This document shows, one piece after another, positions 7,565 to 15,948 of a DNA stretch of 62,869 bases (the first letter of the stretch is position 1; each line of letters starts with the position of its first letter). Under the pieces are notes generated by a model that saw only the letters and a list, made by a program, of their open reading frames with translations, did no database searches and was not told where the DNA came from. A program made the translations under genes and the position numbers. Source of the DNA: Ruminococcus_G sp963594675 (GTDB taxonomy: Bacteria > Bacillota > Clostridia > Lachnospirales > Lachnospiraceae); assembly GCA_963594675.1 (NCBI GenBank), contig CAVBGA010000171.1:1-62869 (forward strand), read 5' to 3'.

Positions 7565-8740
7565 TCAGCCAAGTGTACCAATCTCGTTATCCCAACGCTC
7601 GTTGAAATCTGTAGAAAGGTCACCAATGGACATGATACGGAAGTTGTCTACGTCAAGGTTTTCAACATCCTCAAATCCTGTCATGTCCAAGTTTGCTGTA
7701 TCTACCAGCGGAATAGCTGCCATTTCCTGAACCATGATCTGCTGAGCGTCATCACTAAGCATGTAGTCCATGAATGCATAAGCTCCATCCTCGTTAGATC
7801 CGAAGGTAGGAATTGCCAGAGACTGGAAGGAACCTGTCAGAGCCGGATCAAGCTGTGTAATCTTGATGGTATCTTTCAAAGTACCCTCTGCACGCTGAGA
7901 CAGAACCATATCTGCCCAGTTCGGACACATATCAATCTCACCCTGATTCAGCAGGTCAAGTGTACCCTGGTTCTTGTTCGGATATACTACAGAGTCACCT
8001 GATTTGTACATATACTGGTGAAGGTCTGCCAGATACTGGAATCCTTCATCCCATTCGTCTTCCCACTTAGTATCATCAGATGTGATAGCTTCTTCATCCA
8101 TGAAGTTATAAACTGCTGTACGAGCGAAGGAATCACCTGCACCGCCGGTTCCCGGTGTATTGTATGCGAAACGTCCCGGATTCTCTTTCATCCACTCAAC
8201 CAGCTCATCCCAGGTTGTTGGTGGATTCTGAACCTTCTCAGAATCATAAGCAAGAACTACGGTAGTTCCACGATAAGGCTGAACATAATCTGTAGCTACA
8301 GAACTTTCAGCAGATACGTTTGCTGCATTGGACATCTTGCTGTCATCAAGTTTTACAAAAGAATCTTCTCCAATCTGAGAAACGATCTTAGACAGGTCAT
8401 CACCACTCAGGTCAACGATATCATAGTCTGTATCTGTCTGATTTGCTTTCTTTGCTGCTGCCAGCATATCTGTCAGAGATTGGGTACCTGTACCACTGAG
8501 CATAAACTGAAGCTCTACCTGATAATCATCATTTTTGCTGTTGAAATCCTCGATCAGGGACTCATATACGGCACGAACATTATCAGAGCCGGTTGCCCAG
8601 AGGGTCACTGTCTTAGAATCACTTGATGAGTTGCTGGAAGAACTGCTATCAGAGCTGCTACTGGAACTTCCGCAACCTGCCATTGTTGTCACAGCCATTG
8701 CGCCTGCTAAAAGTACTGCACAGATTTTTTTCATCTTCAT
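7565..8740 (-). CDS. ABC transporter substrate-binding lipoprotein
   Basis: The 391-residue protein begins MKMKKICAVLLAG and has the lipobox MAGCG with a Ser-rich linker, so it is anchored outside the membrane. The body is a type 2 solute-binding fold like PotD/FbpA or extracellular family 1 proteins, with VTLWATGSD, DIVDLSGDDLS and AFMDYMLSDDAQQ. AAGGAGAAGG precedes the start. It sits inside the importer operon between ATPase and second permease. It is probably the specificity component for glycerophosphodiesters or a related phosphate ester, inferred from the neighbours. Confidence 0.88.
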   Translation of the reverse strand: MKMKKICAVLLAGAMAVTTMAGCGSSSSSSDSSSSSNSSSDSKTVTLWATGSDNVRAVYESLIEDFNSKNDDYQVELQFMLSGTGTQSLTDMLAAAKKANQTDTDYDIVDLSGDDLSKIVSQIGEDSFVKLDDSKMSNAANVSAESSVATDYVQPYRGTTVVLAYDSEKVQNPPTTWDELVEWMKENPGRFAYNTPGTGGAGDSFARTAVYNFMDEEAITSDDTKWEDEWDEGFQYLADLHQYMYKSGDSVVYPNKNQGTLDLLNQGEIDMCPNWADMVLSQRAEGTLKDTIKITQLDPALTGSFQSLAIPTFGSNEDGAYAFMDYMLSDDAQQIMVQEMAAIPLVDTANLDMTGFEDVENLDVDNFRIMSIGDLSTDFNERWDNEIGTLG

Positions 8741-8860
8741 ATGCCTTCTCCTTTTTCTTTTACGTTAACATTTTCCTATTTTCAGGGATTACTTTAGAGC
8801 CTGTTGATCCCGAATCGGCTTTTTTCTGTAAATTTTTTGAAGCTTTATTGTGCAACCTTA

Positions 8861-9838
8861 TTATGAAGCTTCAAACTTGCTATGTTTGCCCATGGTAAGA
8901 CTTACACGATCGCCCTCTTTGAGCTGATCACTTACCTCCCGGTCTACGAAGCATTTAATAATATCATCGCCTCTCTGTACCGTAAGCACAACATAATGTC
9001 CCAACATCATAATGGTACGAACTTCAGCATCAAAATCTCCCTGTCCTTCACCCTTTGTCACGGTCAAATCCTCAGGACGAACAGCAATGGTCTCATTGCC
9101 TTCCTTAATGAAGTTCATCTCGCCAATGAAGGATGCTACATGGAGAGTGGCCGGATTGTCATAAATCTCAGCCGGTGTTCCCACCTGATCAAACTTGCCC
9201 TTGTTCATAACAACGATTCTGTGAGAAAGGGCCATCGCTTCTTCCTGATCGTGGGTAACGAAGATAACCGTGATACCCAGATCACTTTGAATCTTCTTCA
9301 ACTCTTCTCTCATCTGCTGACGAATCTTTGCATCAAGAGCTGAGAAAGGCTCATCCAAAAGTAATAAGGACGGTTTTAAAAGCAGGGAACGAGCAATTGC
9401 GATACGCTGCTGCTGTCCACCGGAAAGCTGTCCCGGATATTTTTTCTCACATCCGCTCATAGATACCAACGCCAACATATCTTTAATATCCTGGTCAATG
9501 GTTTTCTTCGGCACTTTTCTAAGTTTCAATCCAAAGGCCAGATTCTCATAAATTGTCATATGAGGCCAGAGGTTGTAGCTCTGGAAAACCATGGCTGTGG
9601 GTCTTTTTTCCGGAGGAAGTCCTACGATGGACTGTCCGTCGATGGTGATATCTCCGCTGGTAACATCCAAAAATCCGCCGATGGTACGAAGGATGGTAGA
9701 TTTACCACAACCGGAAGGTCCCAGGAAGGTAACGATTTCGCCTTCGTATACATCAAGGTTGATGTGCTCGACACCATCACCATTGTCATATTTTTTTGTC
9801 ATATCTTTGATCTGCAGTTTAATTTTGCGATCAGCCAT
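8861..9838 (-). CDS. ABC transporter ATP-binding protein (PotA/FbpC type)
   Basis: The 325-residue ATPase shows Walker A GPSGCGKST, signature LSGGQQQR, Walker B LLLLDEPFSALD and the switch His in VTHDQEEA. A C-terminal TOBE-like domain (AVRPEDLTV...) follows. Order and length fit the PotA/FbpC class that energises the two neighbouring permeases. GGGAGG lies before the start, and the upstream permease stop is 24 bases away. Confidence 0.92.
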   Translation of the reverse strand: MADRKIKLQIKDMTKKYDNGDGVEHINLDVYEGEIVTFLGPSGCGKSTILRTIGGFLDVTSGDITIDGQSIVGLPPEKRPTAMVFQSYNLWPHMTIYENLAFGLKLRKVPKKTIDQDIKDMLALVSMSGCEKKYPGQLSGGQQQRIAIARSLLLKPSLLLLDEPFSALDAKIRQQMREELKKIQSDLGITVIFVTHDQEEAMALSHRIVVMNKGKFDQVGTPAEIYDNPATLHVASFIGEMNFIKEGNETIAVRPEDLTVTKGEGQGDFDAEVRTIMMLGHYVVLTVQRGDDIIKCFVDREVSDQLKEGDRVSLTMGKHSKFEAS

Positions 9839-9862
9839 ATTTATATCCTCCCAAGTTTACAG

Positions 9863-10720
9863 TTATTTCATCTTGAAGCCGCCTGCAATTGCCTCCGGAC
9901 CGATATACTTACGCATCAGGAAGATGAGTACAGCGGACGGAATAATCAGAATCAGGGCAAATACTGCGCCAATCTGAACAGCGGAAGTATCAAGAACGAT
10001 ACCGTACATTGCTACTGGCATGGTCTGAATCTTAGCAAGACCTACCAGCATGGTACCTTGTGCCTCTTCCATGGATCCCAAGAAGGTATAAAGTGTCGCC
10101 ACAGAAATTCCCGGCATCGCCATAGGCAATGTTACCTTAAAGAAGGTACGGATAGGACCTGCGCCCACATCTCTCGCGGCCTCCTCCTGCTGCCTGTGCA
10201 CCGAACGAAAGGCACTGGCCGGTAGCCATACCATGAACATCATGGAATTGATCATGTGAATGATAATGACACCCGGATAGGTTCCCATCAAACCGTATTT
10301 GTAGAACAGTACGGCGATGGATGTGTAGATACCCAGCTTTGGAAATGCATTTGTCAGCAAAAATGAAAGCATAAATATCTTCCGACCACGATACTTAAAA
10401 CGGGCAATGGAATATGCCGCCGGAATACAGAAGATCATGGACACCAGAGTCGTGATGATCGCTACCACAAAAGACTGTACAATGGATGAAACCAAACTAT
10501 TCTGGCTAAATACATACTTCCACCACTTGAATCCCCATTCCTGAGGAAGTACGTTGGGAACACTATACTCATTAGCAAATGCCAGCATGAGCATGTTCAA
10601 CAACGGACCATAGAAAAAAAGAATAAATATAGCCAGAAGTATAAACTCCAGAAACTTCTTTCTTCCTACTGCATGGTAAAAGCGCCGTGGGTTTAGCATT
10701 TTAAACATTAAGCCTTCCAC
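9863..10720 (-). CDS. ABC transporter permease (PotC/PhnV-like), first gene of importer operon
   Basis: The 285-residue membrane protein has about six hydrophobic segments and the EAA loop EEAARDVGAGPIRTFFKVTLP. It pairs with the other permease to form the membrane channel. The start may be the GTG at 10720 or the ATG at 10708; both have purine-rich stretches upstream and the choice is open. It is the first gene after the GlpP-type leader terminator, so the whole five-gene operon should be under antitermination control. Confidence 0.88.
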   Translation of the reverse strand: MEGLMFKMLNPRRFYHAVGRKKFLEFILLAIFILFFYGPLLNMLMLAFANEYSVPNVLPQEWGFKWWKYVFSQNSLVSSIVQSFVVAIITTLVSMIFCIPAAYSIARFKYRGRKIFMLSFLLTNAFPKLGIYTSIAVLFYKYGLMGTYPGVIIIHMINSMMFMVWLPASAFRSVHRQQEEAARDVGAGPIRTFFKVTLPMAMPGISVATLYTFLGSMEEAQGTMLVGLAKIQTMPVAMYGIVLDTSAVQIGAVFALILIIPSAVLIFLMRKYIGPEAIAGGFKMK

Positions 10721-10820
10721 CTCTTTCCTTTAATTTTCCCCAAACAGATGACAAACAATACAAAGCCGGCAAATCAGCACGCGATCATTTCTATCTAAAA
10801 TTACATTCTGACTGCCTGGC

Positions 10821-10892
10821 AAAAAAAATACGAGTTCAAAAGCAGACTCCAAATCGCACTTGCGATAGAAATCACCATTTGCTTTGACTCGT
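10821..10892 (-). promoter_or_regulatory. Leader terminator of importer operon, probable GlpP target
   Basis: In the minus-strand leader, ACGAGTCAAAGC (start of the stem, 10881-10892) pairs with a GC..TTTGAACTCGT arm (10830-10846). An inner ATCGCA/TGCGAT helix lies between them, and eight T's follow (10821-10828). This is a terminator inside the untranslated leader, 100 bases before the first gene. It contains GAGTCAAAGCAAA, nearly identical to the element in the leader of the dehydrogenase operon. GlpP proteins are known to bind glpD leader RNA and let transcription pass a terminator. Confidence 0.75.
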
Positions 10893-10925
10893 CTCTCCTA
10901 AGCACACCTATTTGAATTTGTACAA

Positions 10926-10955
10926 ATTATATCATAGAGTTACCGGCCCTAGCAA
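10926..10955 (-). promoter_or_regulatory. Promoter of importer operon
   Basis: On the minus strand TTGCTA (10950-10955) and a perfect TATAAT (10926-10931) are separated by 18 bases. The predicted start near 10919 places the leader terminator inside the transcript. The remaining spacer up to 11186 also holds the glpP upstream region, with TATACT on the plus strand near 11076-11081. Nothing else was recognised there. Confidence 0.7.
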
Positions 10956-11186
10956 GTTATTTTTCACAATGGATTTATTTTTCCACAACGGCGCCATAAA
11001 ACACATGATTTTTTTTGTGCATTTTGTCCTGTTCGGCATTTAATTTTATTTTAGCACATATGGGGGATAACATGCTATACTATTTGTGTCAAAGCTATGT
11101 AAAACTTAAGTAAAATTATAAGATTTATGTGGAAATGAGGATTTTATACAGAATTTCCTTGCTTCTTCATAGAAAGGACAGAAGAT

Positions 11187-11756
11187 ATGACCGCCGAGCA
11201 AAGGAACTTTCTGAATTCATTAGAAGAATCCCCCGTAATCGCTGCAGTTAAGGATGATGAGGGGATGGAGGTAGCGCTTTCCTCCGATTGCACTGTAATC
11301 TTTCTATTATATGGAACCATTTTAAATATCAAGCATTTGGTAGACAAGGCCAAGCGCAATGGCAAACTGGTCTTTGTTCACACAGACCTAGTGGAAGGCC
11401 TCACAGGAAAGGATATTTCCATCGACTTTATTGCCCAGGAAACTCAAGCAGACGGCATTATTTCCACCAGAAGCAATCTGATCCGCTATGCGAAAAAGCT
11501 GGGTTTGATCACGATTCAGCGTTTTTTCCTTCTGGATTCTCTTTCTTTTGAAAACGTAATCCATCAATCCTCCTATGCTGATGCTATCGATATTCTCCCT
11601 GGTACCATGCCCCGGGTTATTGAGCGTCTTTCCCAAAAAATTCGTCAACCCATCATCTCTAGTGGCTTGATCGTGGATAAGCAGGATATTATTTCTGCCC
11701 TTTCCTCCGGCTCCACAGCCATATCCACCACCAGCAAGGCTTTATGGTTTGTCTAA
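11187..11756 (+). CDS. glpP: Glycerol-3-phosphate responsive antiterminator GlpP
   Basis: The 189-residue protein has the GlpP pattern: LEESPVIAAVKD at the start, FVHTDLVEGLTGKD, QADGIISTRSNLI, and DILPGTMPRVI with PIISSGLIVDKQDI at the end. GlpP folds as a small TIM barrel, binds glycerol-3-phosphate and binds leader RNA to prevent termination before glp genes. It stands alone between the two operons whose leaders carry matching terminators. AAAGGAC precedes the start. Confidence 0.92.
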   Translation: MTAEQRNFLNSLEESPVIAAVKDDEGMEVALSSDCTVIFLLYGTILNIKHLVDKAKRNGKLVFVHTDLVEGLTGKDISIDFIAQETQADGIISTRSNLIRYAKKLGLITIQRFFLLDSLSFENVIHQSSYADAIDILPGTMPRVIERLSQKIRQPIISSGLIVDKQDIISALSSGSTAISTTSKALWFV

Positions 11757-11808
11757 TAATATGGAAAAATAATTTGGAAAGCATCTTAGAAATTGAGTGA
11801 AATTTGTA

Positions 11809-11837
11809 TTGCAATTCATTTTTTCCTGTGCTACCAT
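11809..11837 (+). promoter_or_regulatory. Promoter of glycerol-3-phosphate dehydrogenase operon
   Basis: TTGCAA (11809-11814) and TACCAT (11832-11837) are 17 bases apart. A start near 11844 would put the leader terminator at 11877-11926 inside the transcript. Confidence 0.55.
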
Positions 11838-11875
11838 GAGGTCAGTGAAAACTTGATATTGTTCTTGGAGATTTA

Positions 11876-11931
11876 GAGTCAAAGTAAACACCGCATGTCA
11901 TGCGGCTATTTGCTTTGGCTTTTTTTATTTT
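11876..11931 (+). promoter_or_regulatory. Leader terminator, probable GlpP target
   Basis: An AGTCAAAG...ACCGCATG arm (11877-11897) pairs with CATGCGG...CTTTGGCT (11899-11920), with an internal mismatch region, and is followed by a seven-T run and more T's. The first part, GAGTCAAAGTAAA, matches the importer leader. The hairpin lies between the promoter and the dehydrogenase gene, the arrangement known for GlpP-controlled glpD in Bacillus. Confidence 0.8.
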
Positions 11932-11956
11932 TTCAAACAGAAAGGCAGGAGAATTT

Positions 11957-13399
11957 ATGTATGATGTAACGATCATCGGCTGTGGTGTCATCGGTGCCTC
12001 CCTGGCCTACACCCTTTCCCAATATAATTTGAAGGTGTTGGTTCTAGAGCAGGAAAATGACATCGCCATGGGAACCACCAAAGCAAATAGTGCTATTGTT
12101 CATGCCGGCTATGATCCGGAACCAGGCACATTGATGGCACGGCTGAATGTCCGCGGCTCAGAAATGATGGAGGAACTCTGTAATCAGCTGTCCGTCAAAT
12201 ATAAACGTATTGGCTCTATGGTGTTGGCCTTTACTGAGGAAGACAAAAAGCATTTAGATCAACTTTACCAAAATGGCATAAAAAATGGTGTTCCTGATAT
12301 GCGAATTCTTACCGGAGAAGAAGCACGAGCCATGGATCCCCATCTTTCCAAAAATGTCTGCGCTGCCTTATATGCACCTTCTGCCGCAGTGATTGATCCC
12401 TGGGGTCTTTGCATCGCCGAAGCAGAAGTGGCAGTGACCAATGGCGTAAGCCTAAAATTACAAAGCCGTGTGACCGGTATGGAACAGTTGGAGGAGCATT
12501 TACTTCTCCACACCACTTCCGGTGATTATAAAACCCGCTACGCGGTCAACTGTGCCGGAGGCTGGGGCCACGAAATCTGCGCCCTGACCGGAAAAAGCGA
12601 GTGGGACGCCCTTCCCTCACGGGGCGAGTATTATCTCCTGGATAAATCCAGCGGCAGCCTGGTAAATCACGTAATCTTCCAGTGTCCCACCGCTGCCGGA
12701 AAGGGTGTGCTTGTGTCCCCTACCGTCCACGGAAATTTAATTGTAGGACCCAATGCTGAAGCAGTAGACTCCCCCTATAGTCGAGAAACCAGCCTGAAGG
12801 GACTGGATACAGTGGCTATTTCTGCAGCCAAAAGCGTGGAGGGACTGGATCTGCGGGATTCTATCCGCAACTTTGCAGGTGTAAGGGCAAACACCTCAGA
12901 AGCCGATTTCATTATCCGGCCTGCTGCCGCCTGTCAGCGTATGCTGCATATAGCCGGCATCAAATCTCCCGGACTTTCCGCTGCCCCCGCGATTGGGGAA
13001 TACGCAGTAGAACTTCTCTCTCACATGGGAGTGAAGCTGGAAAAGAAATCAAATTGGATAGGAAAACGCAGCCAGGTCCGCTTCAAAGAGCTAACCATGG
13101 AAGGAAAAGCAAAACTCATCAAGAAGGACCCCCGTTACGGTCGTGTCATCTGCCGCTGTGAGACCATTACGGAAGGAGAAATCGTTGCAGCGATTCATTC
13201 TCCCATTCCTCCATGTTCCATCGACGGTATCAAACGCCGGGCGGGTGCTGGAATGGGCCGCTGTCAGGGTGGCTTCTGTGGTCCCCGAGTGCTGGACATC
13301 CTCTCTAGGGAACTCAAGAAAAATCCTTTGGACATTCTCCAGGATGGCGCAGGCACCAAACTTCTAATCAGCGAGACAAAAGGAGGGAGACAGTCATGA
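11957..13399 (+). CDS. FAD-dependent glycerol-3-phosphate dehydrogenase-like protein with BFD [2Fe-2S] domain (GlpA-like)
   Basis: The 480-residue protein has an N-terminal FAD site (IIGCGVIGAS) and a DAO-type oxidoreductase domain. The C-terminal BFD-like segment has CRC...CQGGFC cysteines (about residues 400-435) expected to hold a [2Fe-2S] cluster. It resembles anaerobic GlpA and oxidises glycerol-3-phosphate to dihydroxyacetone phosphate. An earlier in-frame ATG at 11900 lies inside the leader terminator. The ATG at 11957 with GGAG is therefore preferred. It overlaps the next gene by ATGA, as in a tight operon. Confidence 0.9.
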   Translation: MYDVTIIGCGVIGASLAYTLSQYNLKVLVLEQENDIAMGTTKANSAIVHAGYDPEPGTLMARLNVRGSEMMEELCNQLSVKYKRIGSMVLAFTEEDKKHLDQLYQNGIKNGVPDMRILTGEEARAMDPHLSKNVCAALYAPSAAVIDPWGLCIAEAEVAVTNGVSLKLQSRVTGMEQLEEHLLLHTTSGDYKTRYAVNCAGGWGHEICALTGKSEWDALPSRGEYYLLDKSSGSLVNHVIFQCPTAAGKGVLVSPTVHGNLIVGPNAEAVDSPYSRETSLKGLDTVAISAAKSVEGLDLRDSIRNFAGVRANTSEADFIIRPAAACQRMLHIAGIKSPGLSAAPAIGEYAVELLSHMGVKLEKKSNWIGKRSQVRFKELTMEGKAKLIKKDPRYGRVICRCETITEGEIVAAIHSPIPPCSIDGIKRRAGAGMGRCQGGFCGPRVLDILSRELKKNPLDILQDGAGTKLLISETKGGRQS

Positions 13400-14709
13400 A
13401 ATACGATCTTGTAATTATCGGAGGAGGCCCTGCCGGTCTTTCCGCTGCCAAAGCAGCTTGGGATGATGGCTGTCATTCCATTTGTATCGTAGAAAGAGAC
13501 AAGGAATTGGGGGGCATTCTCAACCAGTGTATTCATAACGGTTTCGGACTTCATTATTTCAAGGAGGAGCTTACCGGACCTGAATACGCAGGACGATTTA
13601 TCGAAATGCTGCAAAGCACTGGCGTAGATGTGCGTCTGGATGCTATGGTCCTGGAAATCACAGAAAATAAGCAGGTGCATATCGTCTCCTCCGCCGATGG
13701 ATACGAAATCCTGGAGGCGGGATCCGTTATTCTCGCTATGGGCTGTCGAGAAAGAACCCGTGGTGCCATTGCTATCCCCGGCACCCGACCAGCCGGTGTA
13801 TTTACTGCTGGTACAGCACAGCGTTATCTGAATATCGAGGGCTATATGGTTGGAAAAAAGGTTGTAATCCTAGGTTCCGGTGACATCGGCTTAATCATGG
13901 CCCGCCGCATGACCCTGGAAGGTGCAAAGGTGTTGGCCTGTGTTGAGGTAATGCCTTATTCCGGCGGTCTCACAAGAAATATCGTTCAATGCCTAGAGGA
14001 TTTTGATATTCCCCTATATCTTTCCCATACCATTACAGATATCCGCGGGAAAGACCGAGTAGAAGAAGTGGTGGTCTCCCAGGTTGGCCCTGATCGCCGC
14101 CCCATTCCCGGCACAGAAATGACTTTCGACTGTGATACGGTTCTTCTTTCTGTAGGCCTCATTCCGGAAAATGAACTGTCCCGTGGTGCAGGAGTGGTTA
14201 TGGACGAAAGAACAAAAGGCCCAGTGGTATTTGAAAATATGGAAACCTCTCTCCCCGGTGTTTTTGCCTGTGGAAATGTCCTCCATGTTCATGATCTGGT
14301 GGATTTCGTAACTGCAGAATCCGCCAGAGCCGGAAAAGCAGCCGCTGCCTATGCCGCCGGAAAACGCATGGCTCCTGATCATATTCTGGATATCAAAAAT
14401 GGCAATTTAGTGGGATATACCGTACCTCAGCATATTCATATGGAAGAAGATTTTAAAAATATTGAAGTATTTTTCCGGGTACGGGCAGTTTGCAAAGAAA
14501 GCCAGATCCTTGTCACCGACGAAAGTGGCGCTCAAATTGCTTCTTTCCGCCGTGAGCATATGGCTCCCGGAGAAATGGAAAATATCAAACTTCCTAAAGT
14601 GCTGTTAAGTAAAGCTCAGGGTGCCATTACCGTTTCTATAGATGAAACTCCTGCAGACCCTAAGGAAGCCGAAAAGAAAACATCTGCCGATAAGGAGGGA
14701 GTACAATGA
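13396..14709 (+). CDS. NAD(P)/FAD-dependent oxidoreductase (partner of the GlpA-like protein)
   Basis: The 437-residue flavoprotein has two dinucleotide folds: IIGGGPAGLSAA at the N-terminus and VILGSGDIGLIMARR near residue 155. It also has GGILNQCIHNGFG, a stretch typical of this clade. It overlaps the GlpA-like gene by 4 bp and the small DUF1667 gene by 4 bp. The three together form a standard clostridial glycerol-3-phosphate oxidation set. This protein probably passes electrons from the GlpA-like subunit to NAD or another carrier, which is inferred. Confidence 0.9.
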   Translation: MKYDLVIIGGGPAGLSAAKAAWDDGCHSICIVERDKELGGILNQCIHNGFGLHYFKEELTGPEYAGRFIEMLQSTGVDVRLDAMVLEITENKQVHIVSSADGYEILEAGSVILAMGCRERTRGAIAIPGTRPAGVFTAGTAQRYLNIEGYMVGKKVVILGSGDIGLIMARRMTLEGAKVLACVEVMPYSGGLTRNIVQCLEDFDIPLYLSHTITDIRGKDRVEEVVVSQVGPDRRPIPGTEMTFDCDTVLLSVGLIPENELSRGAGVVMDERTKGPVVFENMETSLPGVFACGNVLHVHDLVDFVTAESARAGKAAAAYAAGKRMAPDHILDIKNGNLVGYTVPQHIHMEEDFKNIEVFFRVRAVCKESQILVTDESGAQIASFRREHMAPGEMENIKLPKVLLSKAQGAITVSIDETPADPKEAEKKTSADKEGVQ

Positions 14710-15050
14710 CAAATTTAATATGTATCACCTGCCCCAAGGGCTGCCACCTGACAGTAGATGAGCAAAATGATTATGCTGTTACCGGCAATCATTGCCCCAG
14801 AGGTGCTGAATATGGAAGAAATGAGTTGCTGCATCCCGTACGGGTTATAACTTCTACCGTTAAAATCCAGGGTGGTCTTCTCCCTCGCCTTCCCGTGAAG
14901 ACGGACCGTCCCCTTCCCAAGGAGAAAATGTTTGACTGTATGGAATTGATCAATGCCATTCAGGTACAATCTCCCATCAAGGTAGGTCAGGTGCTGGCAG
15001 CAAATATTCTGGGAACTGACGTAAATATTGTGGCTGCCAAAACTATGTAA
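14706..15050 (+). CDS. DUF1667 domain protein
   Basis: The 114-residue protein begins with two Cys pairs, CITCPKGCHL and then NHCPRGAEY, a CxxCxxxC...C pattern suited to an Fe-S or zinc site. DUF1667 proteins are regularly the third gene behind GlpA-like and FAD/NAD oxidoreductase genes and are thought to act in their electron transfer. The start overlaps the previous stop (ATGA). It ends the operon. Confidence 0.88.
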   Translation: MTNLICITCPKGCHLTVDEQNDYAVTGNHCPRGAEYGRNELLHPVRVITSTVKIQGGLLPRLPVKTDRPLPKEKMFDCMELINAIQVQSPIKVGQVLAANILGTDVNIVAAKTM

Positions 15051-15067
15051 CATCTAAGAATAAAGAG

Positions 15068-15126
15068 TTTCCTATACAACAAAACAATTTCCTCAGGAAA
15101 GCAGTTTTGCTTATAGATATAGGAAA
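15068..15126. other. Long imperfect hairpin before the mgtC-like pair
   Basis: TTTCCTATA (15068-15076) pairs with TATAGGAAA (15118-15126). CAAAAC/GTTTTG pairs inside, and TCCT-c-AGGA sits at the tip. There is no T run directly after it, so it is either a weak terminator of the glp operon or a structured 5' leader of the mgtC-like genes. It does not match the M-box consensus I know. Confidence 0.5.
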
Positions 15127-15206
15127 TATTTCCAGAGTATAATGTAGGTATCTAAATATGCTAAATCATCCAGCAAGCTATACATAAGTTGAAGGGAGGA
15201 CAAGAC

Positions 15207-15935
15207 ATGAGAGAAATTTTAAGCTATCTGCATGAATTAAACATTGTGTCTTTGACTTTCCGGCTTCTACTGGCTATGCTTAGCGGCGGCATGATCGGAT
15301 TAGAGCGAGGCACAAAACGCCGTCCTGCCGGCTGCCGAACCTATATGCTGGTATGTCTAGGAGCCGCATTGACTATGATGCTTAGTCAATATGAATACTA
15401 TATGCTCACCACCCGTTGGGCCAATCTGTCTGCTGACATTGGAATAAAAACCGATGTCTCCCGTTTTGGTGCACAAGTGATTAATGGCATCGGTTTTCTT
15501 GGTTCTGGAACGATCCTGGTAACAGGCCGTCAAAAAGTAAAAGGTCTCACTACCGCCGCCGGACTTTGGGCTTCCGCCTGTGTCGGTCTGGCTGTCGGTG
15601 CCGGATTTTATGAAGGTGTATTTCTTGCCTTTATTCTGATTTTCCTTTGCATGCGCATCTTTCCTGTTGTGGAAAATTATGTACAGGCAAAAGCCACCAT
15701 TATGAATCTCTATGTGGAATTTGAATCTTTGGACAATATCGGTGCCATTCTAAATCGCATCAAATCCAATGATGTTACCATTTTAGATGTAGACATTGAG
15801 AGAGGAAGAGAGAAACGCTCGCAAAATCCCAGCGCCGTCTTTTCTCTGCATTTAAATCAAAAACGACAATCCCACGCTCATATCATTTCCTCTTTGTCTG
15901 ACCTGGAATGTATTTTTACTATAGACGAGATGTAA
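15207..15935 (+). CDS. MgtC/SapB family membrane protein 1
   Basis: The 242-residue protein has the MgtC/SapB core: several hydrophobic segments, GMIGLERGTKRRPAGCRTYMLVCLGAALTM, and GIGFLGSGTILV...VKGLTTAAGLWASACVGLAVGAGFY. A soluble C-terminal domain of about 80 residues follows. In enteric bacteria MgtC inhibits the F1Fo ATPase and supports growth at low Mg2+; the role in Firmicutes is less clear. The ATG at 15207 is chosen because GGGAGG lies 8 bases before it; a TTG start at 15189 lacks this. Confidence 0.88.
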   Translation: MREILSYLHELNIVSLTFRLLLAMLSGGMIGLERGTKRRPAGCRTYMLVCLGAALTMMLSQYEYYMLTTRWANLSADIGIKTDVSRFGAQVINGIGFLGSGTILVTGRQKVKGLTTAAGLWASACVGLAVGAGFYEGVFLAFILIFLCMRIFPVVENYVQAKATIMNLYVEFESLDNIGAILNRIKSNDVTILDVDIERGREKRSQNPSAVFSLHLNQKRQSHAHIISSLSDLECIFTIDEM

Positions 15936-15948
15936 GGAGGTAGCAATT

